Below the pieces are notes generated by a model that made no database searches, was not told the DNA's origin, and was given only the letters and a program-made list of their open reading frames with translations. Shown here piece by piece: positions 52,422-60,471 of a stretch of DNA of 64,000 nt; the first letter of the stretch is position 1, and each line of letters starts with the position of its first letter. The position numbers were made by a program, and so were the translations under genes. Source of the DNA: Ensifer adhaerens (GTDB lineage: Bacteria > Pseudomonadota > Alphaproteobacteria > Rhizobiales > Rhizobiaceae); NCBI RefSeq assembly GCF_001270265.1, contig NZ_LGAP01000009.1:62001-126000 (forward strand). The letters run 5' to 3'.

Positions 52422-52624
52422 GCAGCGGAAGGTCCGTCGGCCGGGCGGCTGGCAGTGCCGCAATGAGCGGCAAGATAGATGAATTGAAGGCGCTCGCCGC
52501 CGTCATCCTTTGGAATTCCAAGCATTTCGACACGTGCGACATCGCGAACGCTCTCGGCGTCGGCGAGGACGCGGTTTGCCGCACCATTGAAGCGGCGCGG
52601 CACATCGCGAGGGGCGGCGCATGA
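52418..52624 (+). CDS. Small helix-turn-helix prophage protein
   Basis: The 68 aa product starts MSSGRSVGRAAGSAAMSGKI. FDTCDIANALGVGEDAVCRT looks like a helix-turn-helix near residues 38-57, resembling sigma-region-4 domains. It overlaps both neighbours by four bases. Its position beside the methylase and before the replication gene suggests an early regulatory role, but this is inference. Confidence 0.62.
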   Translation: MSSGRSVGRAAGSAAMSGKIDELKALAAVILWNSKHFDTCDIANALGVGEDAVCRTIEAARHIARGGA

Positions 52625-52860
52625 ACTGGTTAGATGAGAGATACAGGATTGTTTTGATGTGCGGTGACGTGAATGTCGGGGCGGTTTATCCGCCGTCGGG
52701 ACGCGCCAAGGTTTGGCGATGGCGAGTCTGGGTGACGAAGAGCGGGCATCCTGCTTCGGGTTCTGAAAAGTCCAATGCGGCGGCTGTCAGCCAGGTCGAG
52801 CGCCGCTTTCGTTCCTTCCTGATCGCTGCCGGGCTGGTGTCGGATGGCGGTGCGGTATGA
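52621..52860 (+). CDS. Hypothetical prophage protein
   Basis: The 79 aa product starts MNWLDERYRIVLMCGDVNVG and contains GRAKVWRWRVWVTKSGHPAS and SQVERRFRSFLIAAGL. Tryptophan- and arginine-rich strands are followed by a helix. No family recognised. It overlaps the previous gene and the replication gene by four bases each. Confidence 0.6.
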   Translation: MNWLDERYRIVLMCGDVNVGAVYPPSGRAKVWRWRVWVTKSGHPASGSEKSNAAAVSQVERRFRSFLIAAGLVSDGGAV

Positions 52861-54155
52861 GCATCGCGATCATGTCACAGCTGTTCAAGGCGCATCTAGG
52901 CTCGACCGGACGCAAGATGCTAGCGGTGCGCCTTGCCGACTTCGCCGACGATGACGGCAAGGGCATCTGGCCGACCGTCGGGCGCCTGTCGCGGGAGACA
53001 GAGCTTTCCGAGCGCACCGTGCAGCGTATCCTCGGCGAGTTTGTCACCGAGGGTCTGCTTGTGGTCGTAAAGAAGGGTGGCAGCAAGCCCGGCGAGGGCA
53101 CGCGCTATGACTTCAACATGGCCGCCCTGGGCCGTCTTCCCTCCTCGAAAGTGGTCGCCGACGGGTGTCATGGTGTCACCCATGACACGGTGTCACCCGT
53201 GACACTGACGACAGCTACGGGTGACACTGACGACGCCGACGGGTGTCACGGTGACACCCAAACCATAATAGAACCACCAATAGAACCATCAGAGAGAGAG
53301 GGTGCGCGCGAAGCTGATTTGAAGGATGGAGATGATCCTTCGAAGTTCGGCAAGCGGGTAAAGGCTCTCGAAATGGGTACGGCGAACAATCCGTGGCCGG
53401 GTGCTATCGCCTCGTCGACCGCATGGGCTCTGCAGCAGTTCGAGAAACTGACGCCGGAAGAGCGGCGGATGGCAGAAGAGCGCCGTGATGCCTATCTGGC
53501 CGAATGCAGGGCGCAGAAGGTCAAGAACGTCGCGCTCGGCGTCTACCTTCGGGACAAGAAATTCATCGACGTCGCGATGACGGCCAAGGCGCATGCTTCG
53601 GGCGCGAAGATCCCGGTTGCCGCCTTCGGTCCGATCTGGGCCGGACTGCGCGCTCTGGCGCTGTTGAATGGCCCCGAGCATGTCGACGTTCCCCTCGATG
53701 TGTGTGACCGCATCCGCCAGACCTACGAAACGCTGCAGCGTGGCAGCGGGACACGCGCCGCTGCCTATTTGCAGGGCAAGGGCATCGTGCTCGGCAGCGA
53801 CGGCGAGCTGCTATTCCCTGAGGGCTTTGAGCAGGAAGAGCGGCGTCGCCGTGAATGCGAAAGCGGTTATCCGGCTGTGACCCGCCTGCACCAGATGGCA
53901 AGCCGCTTCGAGCGCTCTGCCGAAGATGCGCGCTACCAGGTGTTTGCCGATCTCTGCGAGGCGGTGCCTGTCGGCTGCGAAATGTTCGAACGCTGGCGCT
54001 CATACCATGCCGAGGCCAATTGGCCGTTCGTGCCCGACGCGGGTTCGATGCGCGTCGTCTACTTCCCTAAGGGTGGGCCGGAAGGCCTGTGTGAATTTGA
54101 AGCCGCCGCACGCGCGGCCATTGCATTGGAGCGGAGCAATGATGATGCAGCATAG
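52857..54155 (+). CDS. Replication initiator-like protein (lambda O-like), winged helix
   Basis: The 432 aa product has an N-terminal winged helix at about residues 10-90 (TVGRLSRETELSERTVQRIL). A polar linker follows at residues 100-150. A long C-terminal helical domain includes RVKALEMGTANNPWPGAIAS and YLQGKGIVLGSDGELLFPEG. The linker is encoded by iterated TGTCA/TGACA repeats (53162-53260), the arrangement seen in lambda O, whose gene contains the origin. It probably initiates prophage replication by binding these iterons. No helicase motif is seen. Confidence 0.75.
   Translation: MSIAIMSQLFKAHLGSTGRKMLAVRLADFADDDGKGIWPTVGRLSRETELSERTVQRILGEFVTEGLLVVVKKGGSKPGEGTRYDFNMAALGRLPSSKVVADGCHGVTHDTVSPVTLTTATGDTDDADGCHGDTQTIIEPPIEPSEREGAREADLKDGDDPSKFGKRVKALEMGTANNPWPGAIASSTAWALQQFEKLTPEERRMAEERRDAYLAECRAQKVKNVALGVYLRDKKFIDVAMTAKAHASGAKIPVAAFGPIWAGLRALALLNGPEHVDVPLDVCDRIRQTYETLQRGSGTRAAAYLQGKGIVLGSDGELLFPEGFEQEERRRRECESGYPAVTRLHQMASRFERSAEDARYQVFADLCEAVPVGCEMFERWRSYHAEANWPFVPDAGSMRVVYFPKGGPEGLCEFEAAARAAIALERSNDDAA
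53162..53260. repeat. Iterons: probable prophage replication origin inside the O-like gene
   Basis: Eight copies of TGTCA or its complement TGACA begin near 53166, 53175, 53183, 53191, 53200, 53222, 53244 and 53252, mostly within GGTGTCACC or GTGACAC. The cluster ends with the 19-base palindrome GGGTGTCACGGTGACACCC (53241-53259). A more AT-rich stretch (53260-53300) follows. Confidence 0.65.
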
Positions 54156-54798
54156 GGGAATCACTGGTCAGCCCATAGCAACCCGCACCGGTGATCGCTT
54201 CGAGGATCGCATGCGCCGAATCACCGATAGCATGCTCGACGAGGGCGCGCTGCTGACGCTGAATTGCCGAATCAGCGGCGGTAAAGCGCCATGGTTTGCG
54301 CTGCGCGTCTGGACCGGTCGTGAAAAGACGGTGGAAAGTACGCTGGAGGAAATGGGCGTTCGTTCGCTCGTTCCTATGCGGAAAGGCCCGGATCTTCGCC
54401 GTCGTCACCGTGTAATTGAAGGCACGATGATGCCTGTCATTCATGGCTATGTGCTGGTGCAAATGTTCGCCAGAGCCGAATATCTGGCCGGATTGCAGGG
54501 TGTTGAGCATGCTATCGAAGTGCTCGGCGGATGCGAGAAGCCGATGCGCATCAGCGACAAGGAAGTCAGCAGATTCAATGGTCTGGCGGACGGCGGAACC
54601 TACGATTTTGCGCGTCCCATTGACATCGTCGTGTCGGCTGGTGAGCGGGTCCGCTTAACGGCTGGTCCCTTTGCTAACTTCAACGCCGTAGTGGTGACGC
54701 CGAACAGGACCGGCCGTGGTGATGTGGTGGTATCCATCAGCATCTTGGGCGGCGATGTCCCGGTAACAGTGCCTCTTGCATTGCTTCGGAAGTTGTGA
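54142..54798 (+). CDS. NusG-like transcription antitermination protein
   Basis: The product is 218 aa from one of three overlapping ATGs (54139/54142/54145). A NusG N-terminal domain covers about residues 45-140 (WFALRVWTGREKTVESTLEE, HGYVLVQMFARAEYLAGLQG). A KOW-like region (GERVRLTAGPFANFNAVVVT) follows. Such specialised NusG paralogues load on RNA polymerase at a specific site and suppress termination. Placed between the replication gene and the late genes, it probably plays the part of lambda Q. Confidence 0.85.
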   Translation: MMQHRGITGQPIATRTGDRFEDRMRRITDSMLDEGALLTLNCRISGGKAPWFALRVWTGREKTVESTLEEMGVRSLVPMRKGPDLRRRHRVIEGTMMPVIHGYVLVQMFARAEYLAGLQGVEHAIEVLGGCEKPMRISDKEVSRFNGLADGGTYDFARPIDIVVSAGERVRLTAGPFANFNAVVVTPNRTGRGDVVVSISILGGDVPVTVPLALLRKL

Positions 54799-55027
54799 GA
54801 GTCATTTTGCCACTGGACTAGCTGATGATCCTGAAGTGAGCCTCTGAAAACGCCTAAACAGCGGGGAGCAATCCCGAGGTCGGTACGCCGGTCAGCCCCA
54901 GCCTTGACAGTCTCCCAAGCGAGACACCGATTCAGGGCAAGTGCTACAGCTATGAAAAGATGACAGGCGGCCGAAAGGTCGCCTTTTGTGTTCTAAGAGA
55001 TATGAGCATCTCTCGATCGATTGACCG
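54799..55027. other. Gap between antiterminator and late genes
   Basis: These 229 bases hold no gene I can support. They include a hairpin terminator at 54966-54987. A TTGACA at 54904-54909 has no good -10 at the right distance. This is where a late promoter and antitermination site would be expected. Confidence 0.5.
54966..54987 (+). terminator. Terminator before the late genes
   Basis: GGCGGCC and GGTCGCC pair around a GAAA tetraloop, followed by TTTTG. It could stop early transcription unless the NusG-like protein overrides it. Confidence 0.72.
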
Positions 55028-55774
55028 ATGATCGACGCCCACATCAAATTCGATCTGTCTAGATTTGAGCGGTCGTTGCGCGATATCGAGCGCAAACAGT
55101 TGCCGTATGCGATCATGCTGACGTTGAACGAGACGGCCAAGGGTGGTCGGCTCGAAGTGCAGCGCGAGATGGACCGGGTGTTCGATAGACCGACGCCCTA
55201 TGCCAAGCGCGGTGTTGTTTTCGACCGTGCGACCCGGCAGAACCTGCAGGCCGCTGTTGTTGTCACTGGCGACCGCACCAAGGGTGGCTTGCCCGCTACT
55301 GCATTCCTCGGTCCGCAGATCGAGGGAGGCATGCGATCGCACAAGGCGTTCGAACGTCAGTTGATCCAGCGCGGTCACATGAAGGCGAACGAGGTTGCAG
55401 TGCCAGCCAAGCGCGCACCGCTCGATCGATACGGCAACATGACGCAAGGTTTCTTGAACCGCGTTCTCGCCGATCTTCAGATCGATTATCGAGGGGCAGG
55501 GGCGACCCGCACGCGAACCGAGACATCGCTAAAGCGGAACAAGAACTACAAGAACGCGCGCTTCTTCGCGGCCAAACGCCCGGGCCATCTCTATCCGGGC
55601 GTCTGGCGGCGAGACCCGACCACGCAGGCGATCTTCCCGGTCATCCTGTTCGTGCCTCAATCCTCATATCGCATCCGCCTTCGCCTTCGCGAGGTGGTCG
55701 AGCGGTACGTGAACGCGAACATTCATGATCACTTCGCCGCCGCCTTCGAGCGGGCGGTTCGAACGGCCCGCTGA
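55028..55774 (+). CDS. Basic phage protein of unknown function, upstream of terminase
   Basis: The 248 aa product starts MIDAHIKFDLSRFERSLRDI. It has many basic residues, with VFDRPTPYAKRGVVFDRATR, FFAAKRPGHLYPGVWRR and a helical C-terminal VNANIHDHFAAAFERAVRTA. It resembles uncharacterised phage morphogenesis proteins. Its place between the antiterminator and TerS is unusual for a tail protein. No ribosome-binding site is clear. It is a likely structural or DNA-binding protein, but I cannot say which. Confidence 0.65.
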   Translation: MIDAHIKFDLSRFERSLRDIERKQLPYAIMLTLNETAKGGRLEVQREMDRVFDRPTPYAKRGVVFDRATRQNLQAAVVVTGDRTKGGLPATAFLGPQIEGGMRSHKAFERQLIQRGHMKANEVAVPAKRAPLDRYGNMTQGFLNRVLADLQIDYRGAGATRTRTETSLKRNKNYKNARFFAAKRPGHLYPGVWRRDPTTQAIFPVILFVPQSSYRIRLRLREVVERYVNANIHDHFAAAFERAVRTAR

Positions 55775-55868
55775 CCCCTTTGAGTTTTTATGGGTCCTTC
55801 CTGGGGAAAGCCGGCCTGCGGGTATTTGGCACCGCGGTGGTTGTCCAGTCTGAGCGATTTTTTGAAGC

Positions 55869-55922
55869 CTAAAGTCGGAGCCTAAACTAAAGAGGCCCGC
55901 TAAAGTCGAGCGCACCCTAAAG
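55869..55922. repeat. CTAAAG repeats ahead of terminase
   Basis: CTAAAG at 55869, 55887, 55900 and 55917 plus CTAAAC at 55882 are spaced 13, 5, 13 and 17 bases. The last copy abuts the TerS start codon. A small-terminase binding site (cosB/pac-like) is the natural reading, unproven. Confidence 0.5.
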
Positions 55923-56564
55923 ATGAGCCTGCACGCTGAAGTCATGACGAAGAGCGCGTTCGCTGCTCATGTCGGCGTCAGCGCCGGGCGGATCTCGCAA
56001 TACATCGCCGAAAGGAAAATCTTCGGCGATGCGCTCGAAGGCGAGGGGCGCAACGCCAAGATCCGACCGTCGGTCGCGATGGAGCAGTTGAAGCGTTCAC
56101 TTGATCCGGCCCAGCGTTTCGGCGCGAACGGCATGGCGACCCGCTCGGCTCCGCCTTCAACCGCCACCGATCTGCTCGACGACGCGCCGACCAGGTTGAA
56201 GCCACCGGTCAAGCCGACTGTCGTCCCGGATCCTTTCGTCGACGAGGTCGCAGCCGAAAAGCTGAAGCAGCAGAAGATCACGACGGCGCGGATGGAGCGC
56301 GAGGAAGCGCTCGAGCTCGGTCGTTACATGCTGACGGACGATGCCCGGCGCGAGATGGTCAAGGCAGTCGCCGAGGCCTTCAAGGTGATGGAGCAGGGCA
56401 TATCGGAGATGGCGAAGGCGATCGCAGCACAGTTCTCTATCCCGACGCACGATGCCACGCATGTGATGCTGAAGGCGTTCCGCGATCACCGGTCGAAGAA
56501 GGCGAAAGATTTCGCCGCCGAGGCGGCAGAGTTGCCCGACCACGTCGAGGACGATGAATCGTGA
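55923..56564 (+). CDS. Terminase small subunit (TerS, Nu1-like)
   Basis: The 213 aa product starts MSLHAEVMTKSAFAAHVGVS. The N-terminal winged helix (GVSAGRISQYIAERKIF) fits Nu1-type DNA recognition. A linker follows, then a helical oligomerisation region with EEALELGRYMLTDDARREMV and VMEQGISEMAKAIAAQFS. It recognises the packaging site and recruits TerL. Its stop overlaps the TerL start (GTGA). CTAAAG repeats lie immediately upstream. Confidence 0.88.
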   Translation: MSLHAEVMTKSAFAAHVGVSAGRISQYIAERKIFGDALEGEGRNAKIRPSVAMEQLKRSLDPAQRFGANGMATRSAPPSTATDLLDDAPTRLKPPVKPTVVPDPFVDEVAAEKLKQQKITTARMEREEALELGRYMLTDDARREMVKAVAEAFKVMEQGISEMAKAIAAQFSIPTHDATHVMLKAFRDHRSKKAKDFAAEAAELPDHVEDDES

Positions 56565-58606
56565 CGATGCTGTTCAATCCCGGACGGCTCGCATTAAGCG
56601 TGCTGGCCGAGATCTGCGAGCCGCCGCCGTCGGTCGATTATCTGGACTGGGCGAAACGGCACATCGTTTTCTCGGAGCGGATTACCGACCACCCAGGCCC
56701 GTATAACGAGGACCTGGTCCCGTTCTTCTCCGAGATCTTGCGGGCACTGTCGCCCGAGGATCCATGCAATATCGTCAGTCTCGCCAAGTCGGCGCAGATC
56801 GGCGGCACCATTTGCGCCAACATTTTCACGCTTGGCTCGCTCGACATGGCGCCCGGCGATTTCCTCTATGTCCACCCGACGGAGGAGAACGCGGCGCGCT
56901 GGTCGAAAACCAAGCTGATGCCGCTGGTGCGCGAGATGCCAGTCGTCGCCAAGCTGTTCTCGCAGAACAGCCGGGATGCCAGCAACTCGGTGCTCTACAA
57001 GGAACGCATCGACGGCCGGGGCGCCATTCAGGCGGCCGGCGCCAACTCACCCGCCGGCCTGTCGATGATCTCGCCGCGCAAGCAGGTGCAGGACGACCTT
57101 GCAAAGTGGCAGATGAACGAGGCCGGGGACCCGGAGGCGCAGGCCGACAGTCGCAGCAAGGCGTTCTTCAACGCCAAGGTATTCAAGATCTCGACCCCGA
57201 TGGTCGAGCCGGGTTGCAAGATCACGTCGAACTATCGGGAGGGTTCGCAGGAAAGCTACCACGTACCGTGTCCGCACAAGGAATGCGGCGGACTGCAGGA
57301 ACTGCGGTGGGAGAACATGCGGGATCATATCGATCCCTTGCATCCAGAGAAGGCGCACTTCGTCTGCGTTCACTGCGGCGGAGAGATCCACGAGCATCAT
57401 CGCGAATGGATGGTGCGCCCGGAAAACGGCGCGCAGTGGGTCGCAAAATACCCGGAGCGCGCTCGGCGCCATCGGTCGTTCCGGATCTGGATGGCCTATT
57501 CGCCGTTCGAACGCTGGGAGAACCTGGCGCGGGAATACATTTCGCTTCAGGCCGGTGGCCCGGAGAAACGCGACAACGGCGCCGGCGCCGAGCAGACGTT
57601 TTTCAACGACTGGCTCGGGCTTGCCTATGAGGCCGACAATAAGGCCGTCGATTGGGAAGTGCTGCGCGATCGAGCCGAGGCGAACGGCTTTGCGCGCGGT
57701 GTCATTCCCGCCGGAATTCTATCGCTGGTGTTGGGTCTCGATGTCCAGGGCGACCGTGTTGAGTGGTTGTTGGTCGGATATGGCCGCAATCGACTTCGCG
57801 CTGTCATCGACCATGGCGTGATCGATAGTCGCGCCGGCGGGCATCTACCCGGTTTTCGAGAGCATTCGGGTCACATCTCCGAACCGGAAGTACGCGCGGC
57901 GCTCGACTTCCTACTCGTTCGAGAGTGGCGCGACGACGCGGGACGCTTGCGCACCGTCGATTTGTTGGCGATCGACGGCAACGCCTACACCGACGACGTC
58001 TGGAACTGGGTGCGCAAGCATCCTCGGTCGCGCGTCATCATGGTTCGCGGCGGCAACAGCGACAACGCGCCGCCGATCGCCCAGGCCCGCGAGTACGACA
58101 AGAAGGGCAAGCCGAAGAAGCAGAAGTGGTCGAGCCGGTTTTTTACCTTCGCGTCGTCGGCCTTCAAGTTGCGGCTCTATCGCGACTTCAAAAAGGAAGA
58201 TGCCGAACAGGCGGGCTACATCAGCTTTGCCCGTGGCTTTGAAGACGACCTGTTTCAGCAAGCGACGTCGGAAAGCCGGGTCGCCGAGAAAACCAGATCC
58301 GGCCACACCCGCTATGTCTGGAAACTGACAGAGGGTCGTCGGAACGAAGTTCTTGACATGCTCAACCAGAGCCTCGCGGGCGCCTACCGCCTCGGCATTC
58401 CCTACTGGACCGACGAGCAGTGGGACGTGATCGAAGATAGGCTCGGCAAGATCGAGCCCCCGCGGCAAGGCGACCTTGAGGACCATCTCAACCAGGTGCC
58501 ACAGGCTCAACCGCAGCTGGCGCCACCGCCTCGATCCGAAGCGCCAGTCCGTACTGAACAGAAAAAGCTCACGGCTGCAGAAGCCCTGCGCCAACTCAAC
58601 AGGTGA
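56561..58606 (+). CDS. Terminase large subunit (GpA family)
   Basis: The 681 aa product starts at GTG 56561 (ATG 56567 alternative). An ATPase domain carries IVSLAKSAQIGGTICANIF (Walker A-like, lambda GpA form) and FLYVHPTEENAARWSK. Zinc-like cysteines lie near residue 230 (CPHKECGG, CVHCGGE). The nuclease domain begins LVLGLDVQGDRVEWLLVG with its acidic residue, followed by LLAIDGNAYTDDVWNWV. It cuts and translocates DNA into proheads. Confidence 0.96.
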   Translation: MTMLFNPGRLALSVLAEICEPPPSVDYLDWAKRHIVFSERITDHPGPYNEDLVPFFSEILRALSPEDPCNIVSLAKSAQIGGTICANIFTLGSLDMAPGDFLYVHPTEENAARWSKTKLMPLVREMPVVAKLFSQNSRDASNSVLYKERIDGRGAIQAAGANSPAGLSMISPRKQVQDDLAKWQMNEAGDPEAQADSRSKAFFNAKVFKISTPMVEPGCKITSNYREGSQESYHVPCPHKECGGLQELRWENMRDHIDPLHPEKAHFVCVHCGGEIHEHHREWMVRPENGAQWVAKYPERARRHRSFRIWMAYSPFERWENLAREYISLQAGGPEKRDNGAGAEQTFFNDWLGLAYEADNKAVDWEVLRDRAEANGFARGVIPAGILSLVLGLDVQGDRVEWLLVGYGRNRLRAVIDHGVIDSRAGGHLPGFREHSGHISEPEVRAALDFLLVREWRDDAGRLRTVDLLAIDGNAYTDDVWNWVRKHPRSRVIMVRGGNSDNAPPIAQAREYDKKGKPKKQKWSSRFFTFASSAFKLRLYRDFKKEDAEQAGYISFARGFEDDLFQQATSESRVAEKTRSGHTRYVWKLTEGRRNEVLDMLNQSLAGAYRLGIPYWTDEQWDVIEDRLGKIEPPRQGDLEDHLNQVPQAQPQLAPPPRSEAPVRTEQKKLTAAEALRQLNR

Positions 58607-58609
58607 CAC

Positions 58610-58843
58610 ATGAGACCGGCCCTCACTCCCGAACAGGAAGCGCTTTACCGCGGCCAGCTGGCTGACGCCGAGAGTGCGCTGCATCAGCTGATCACCGGCA
58701 AAAAGGCGGTGACGCTGAGCTACAATGGCGAAACCGTCACCTACACGCAGGCGAACGAGGCACGGCTGCGCAACTACATCCGCGAGCTGCAGGCGAAGCT
58801 CGGCCTTATCCCTGCGGCGCGTCGGCGGGGAGTACGGGTATGA
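58610..58843 (+). CDS. Head-tail joining protein, gpW family
   Basis: The 77 aa product starts MRPALTPEQEALYRGQLADA. SALHQLITGKKAVTLSYNGE and VTYTQANEARLRNYIRELQA are gpW signature stretches, in the same place as W in lambda (after terminase A). It plugs or connects the portal for tail joining. It overlaps the portal gene by four bases. Confidence 0.9.
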   Translation: MRPALTPEQEALYRGQLADAESALHQLITGKKAVTLSYNGETVTYTQANEARLRNYIRELQAKLGLIPAARRRGVRV

Positions 58844-60471
58844 GCTTGCCCGTCATCCTCGATCATAACGGCCGGCCGATGCAGCGGGCGACGGTGCGCC
58901 AGCGCGGCTTCGGTGGCGAGACCGCCTATCAGGCCGCGAGCTACAGCCATCCGGATATGTCCGATTGGATCCCGCGCTCGGTCTCCGGTCAGTCGGCGCT
59001 GTCGCAAGAGCGCGACGTCGTGGTCGATCGTGTCCAGGACATCGCTCGCAACGATGGCTGGGCGTCGGCGGCGATGTCGCGGCACATGGACGTGATCATC
59101 GGCTCCGGCTGGGATATCGCCGTCGATCTGCCGGAAAAGTCACTGAACCTGACGGCAGATGAGGCCGACGAACTCTCCGACGAGATCGAGGAGAAGTGGA
59201 CCGAATATGCCACCGACCCGGCGTTCTGGTGCGATGCCAAGCGGCAGGGACCGATGGCCTCGGTTCTCGGCCGCGCATACCGTCATCGTTTCGGCGATGG
59301 CGAGGCTTTAGCCGAGATCTGCTGGGACGAGGAACGCGGGTCGCCCTATGCCACGCTGGTGAAGCTGATCGACCCGGCGCGGCTGTCGAACCCCTTTCAT
59401 GAGGCCGACACGCTCAACCGCCGCGATGGAATCGACATCGACCGCTATGGCGCGGCCGACGCTTACTGGATCCGCACCCAGCATCCGGATGACGATTACG
59501 TCTGGGGCTCCGGATCGCCGGAATGGGTGCGGGTCGCGCGTGAGACCGAGTGGGGCCGGCCGATCATGGTCCATGCCTTCGAGGCGGATCGGGACGGCCA
59601 GTTCCGCGGAGTGCCGCCGCTGGCGCCGATCCTGCGCAAGCTGAAGCAGATGACCCAGTATGACGAGGCGGAACTCAAGGCCGCCATGGTCAATGCTGTG
59701 CTCGCTGCCTTCATTACGTCGCCCGGCGATCATGGTGAGATCGCCGAGTCTTTGACGGACGAGGATGCTGCCAAGCGCTGGGACCAGCGCACGCTCGATC
59801 GCGTCAACACCTACAAGGAGATGCCGCCGAAGATCCCTGCCGGGATGGCGCATTTTCTTTATCCCGGCGACAGCGTGACGCTGACACAGCCGGGCCATCC
59901 GAATTCCGGTTTCGAGGTGTTCTTCCGGGCAGCGCTGCGAAACGTCGCGTCCACCGTCGGTCTGACCTACGAACAGCTGACAATGGACTGGAGCCAGGTG
60001 AACTATTCCTCGGCTCGTGCTGCGATCCTTGAGGTTTGGCGCGGACTGACGGCGCGCAAGGACATGTTCGCCGCCCAGTTCATGAACCAGATCTACCGGG
60101 CGTGGCTGGAAGAGGCCATCGATCGTCGGATCATCCGTCTGCCGTCTCGCGCCCCATCGTTCGAGGCTGCGCCCGCCGCCTGGTCGCGCGTTGACTGGAT
60201 CGGCCCTGCGCGCGGTTGGGTCGATCCCGAGAAGGAAGCCAAGGCCGCAGGGCTGCGGCTTAGCCTCGGGATCTCGCACCTTGAGAAGGAATGCGCCGAG
60301 CAGGGCATGGACTGGAAACAGGTGGCCCGCAAGCGCGCGCGCGAACAACGTTTTCTGTCGGCGCTCGGTCTGTCGTTCCCGACTGCCGACGCGTCAAAGC
60401 CGGAAGCCCAAAAGCCCGAGACATCGGACGAGCGCGATGCCCGCGAGCGTCAGGAGGCAAGAGCAGCATGA
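58840..60471 (+). CDS. Phage portal protein, lambda (gpB) family
   Basis: The 543 aa product shows the family hallmarks: SHPDMSDWIPRSVSGQSALS, RDIARNDGWASAAMSRHMD-type sequence, HAFEADRDGQFRGVPPLAPI, LTYEQLTMDWSQVNYSSARA and the late WVDPEKEAKAAGLRLSLGIS. Twelve copies form the ring at the capsid vertex through which DNA passes. It overlaps the S49 protease gene by four bases. Confidence 0.96.
   Translation: MSLPVILDHNGRPMQRATVRQRGFGGETAYQAASYSHPDMSDWIPRSVSGQSALSQERDVVVDRVQDIARNDGWASAAMSRHMDVIIGSGWDIAVDLPEKSLNLTADEADELSDEIEEKWTEYATDPAFWCDAKRQGPMASVLGRAYRHRFGDGEALAEICWDEERGSPYATLVKLIDPARLSNPFHEADTLNRRDGIDIDRYGAADAYWIRTQHPDDDYVWGSGSPEWVRVARETEWGRPIMVHAFEADRDGQFRGVPPLAPILRKLKQMTQYDEAELKAAMVNAVLAAFITSPGDHGEIAESLTDEDAAKRWDQRTLDRVNTYKEMPPKIPAGMAHFLYPGDSVTLTQPGHPNSGFEVFFRAALRNVASTVGLTYEQLTMDWSQVNYSSARAAILEVWRGLTARKDMFAAQFMNQIYRAWLEEAIDRRIIRLPSRAPSFEAAPAAWSRVDWIGPARGWVDPEKEAKAAGLRLSLGISHLEKECAEQGMDWKQVARKRAREQRFLSALGLSFPTADASKPEAQKPETSDERDARERQEARAA

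Noticed and set aside
54840-54905. A possible tRNA-like or small RNA fold before the late genes
   Set aside because: Short GC stems can be drawn, but no cloverleaf, anticodon arm or conserved small-RNA pattern is present.
54904-54932. TTGACA as the -35 of a late promoter
   Set aside because: No acceptable -10 sequence lies 16-18 bases downstream.
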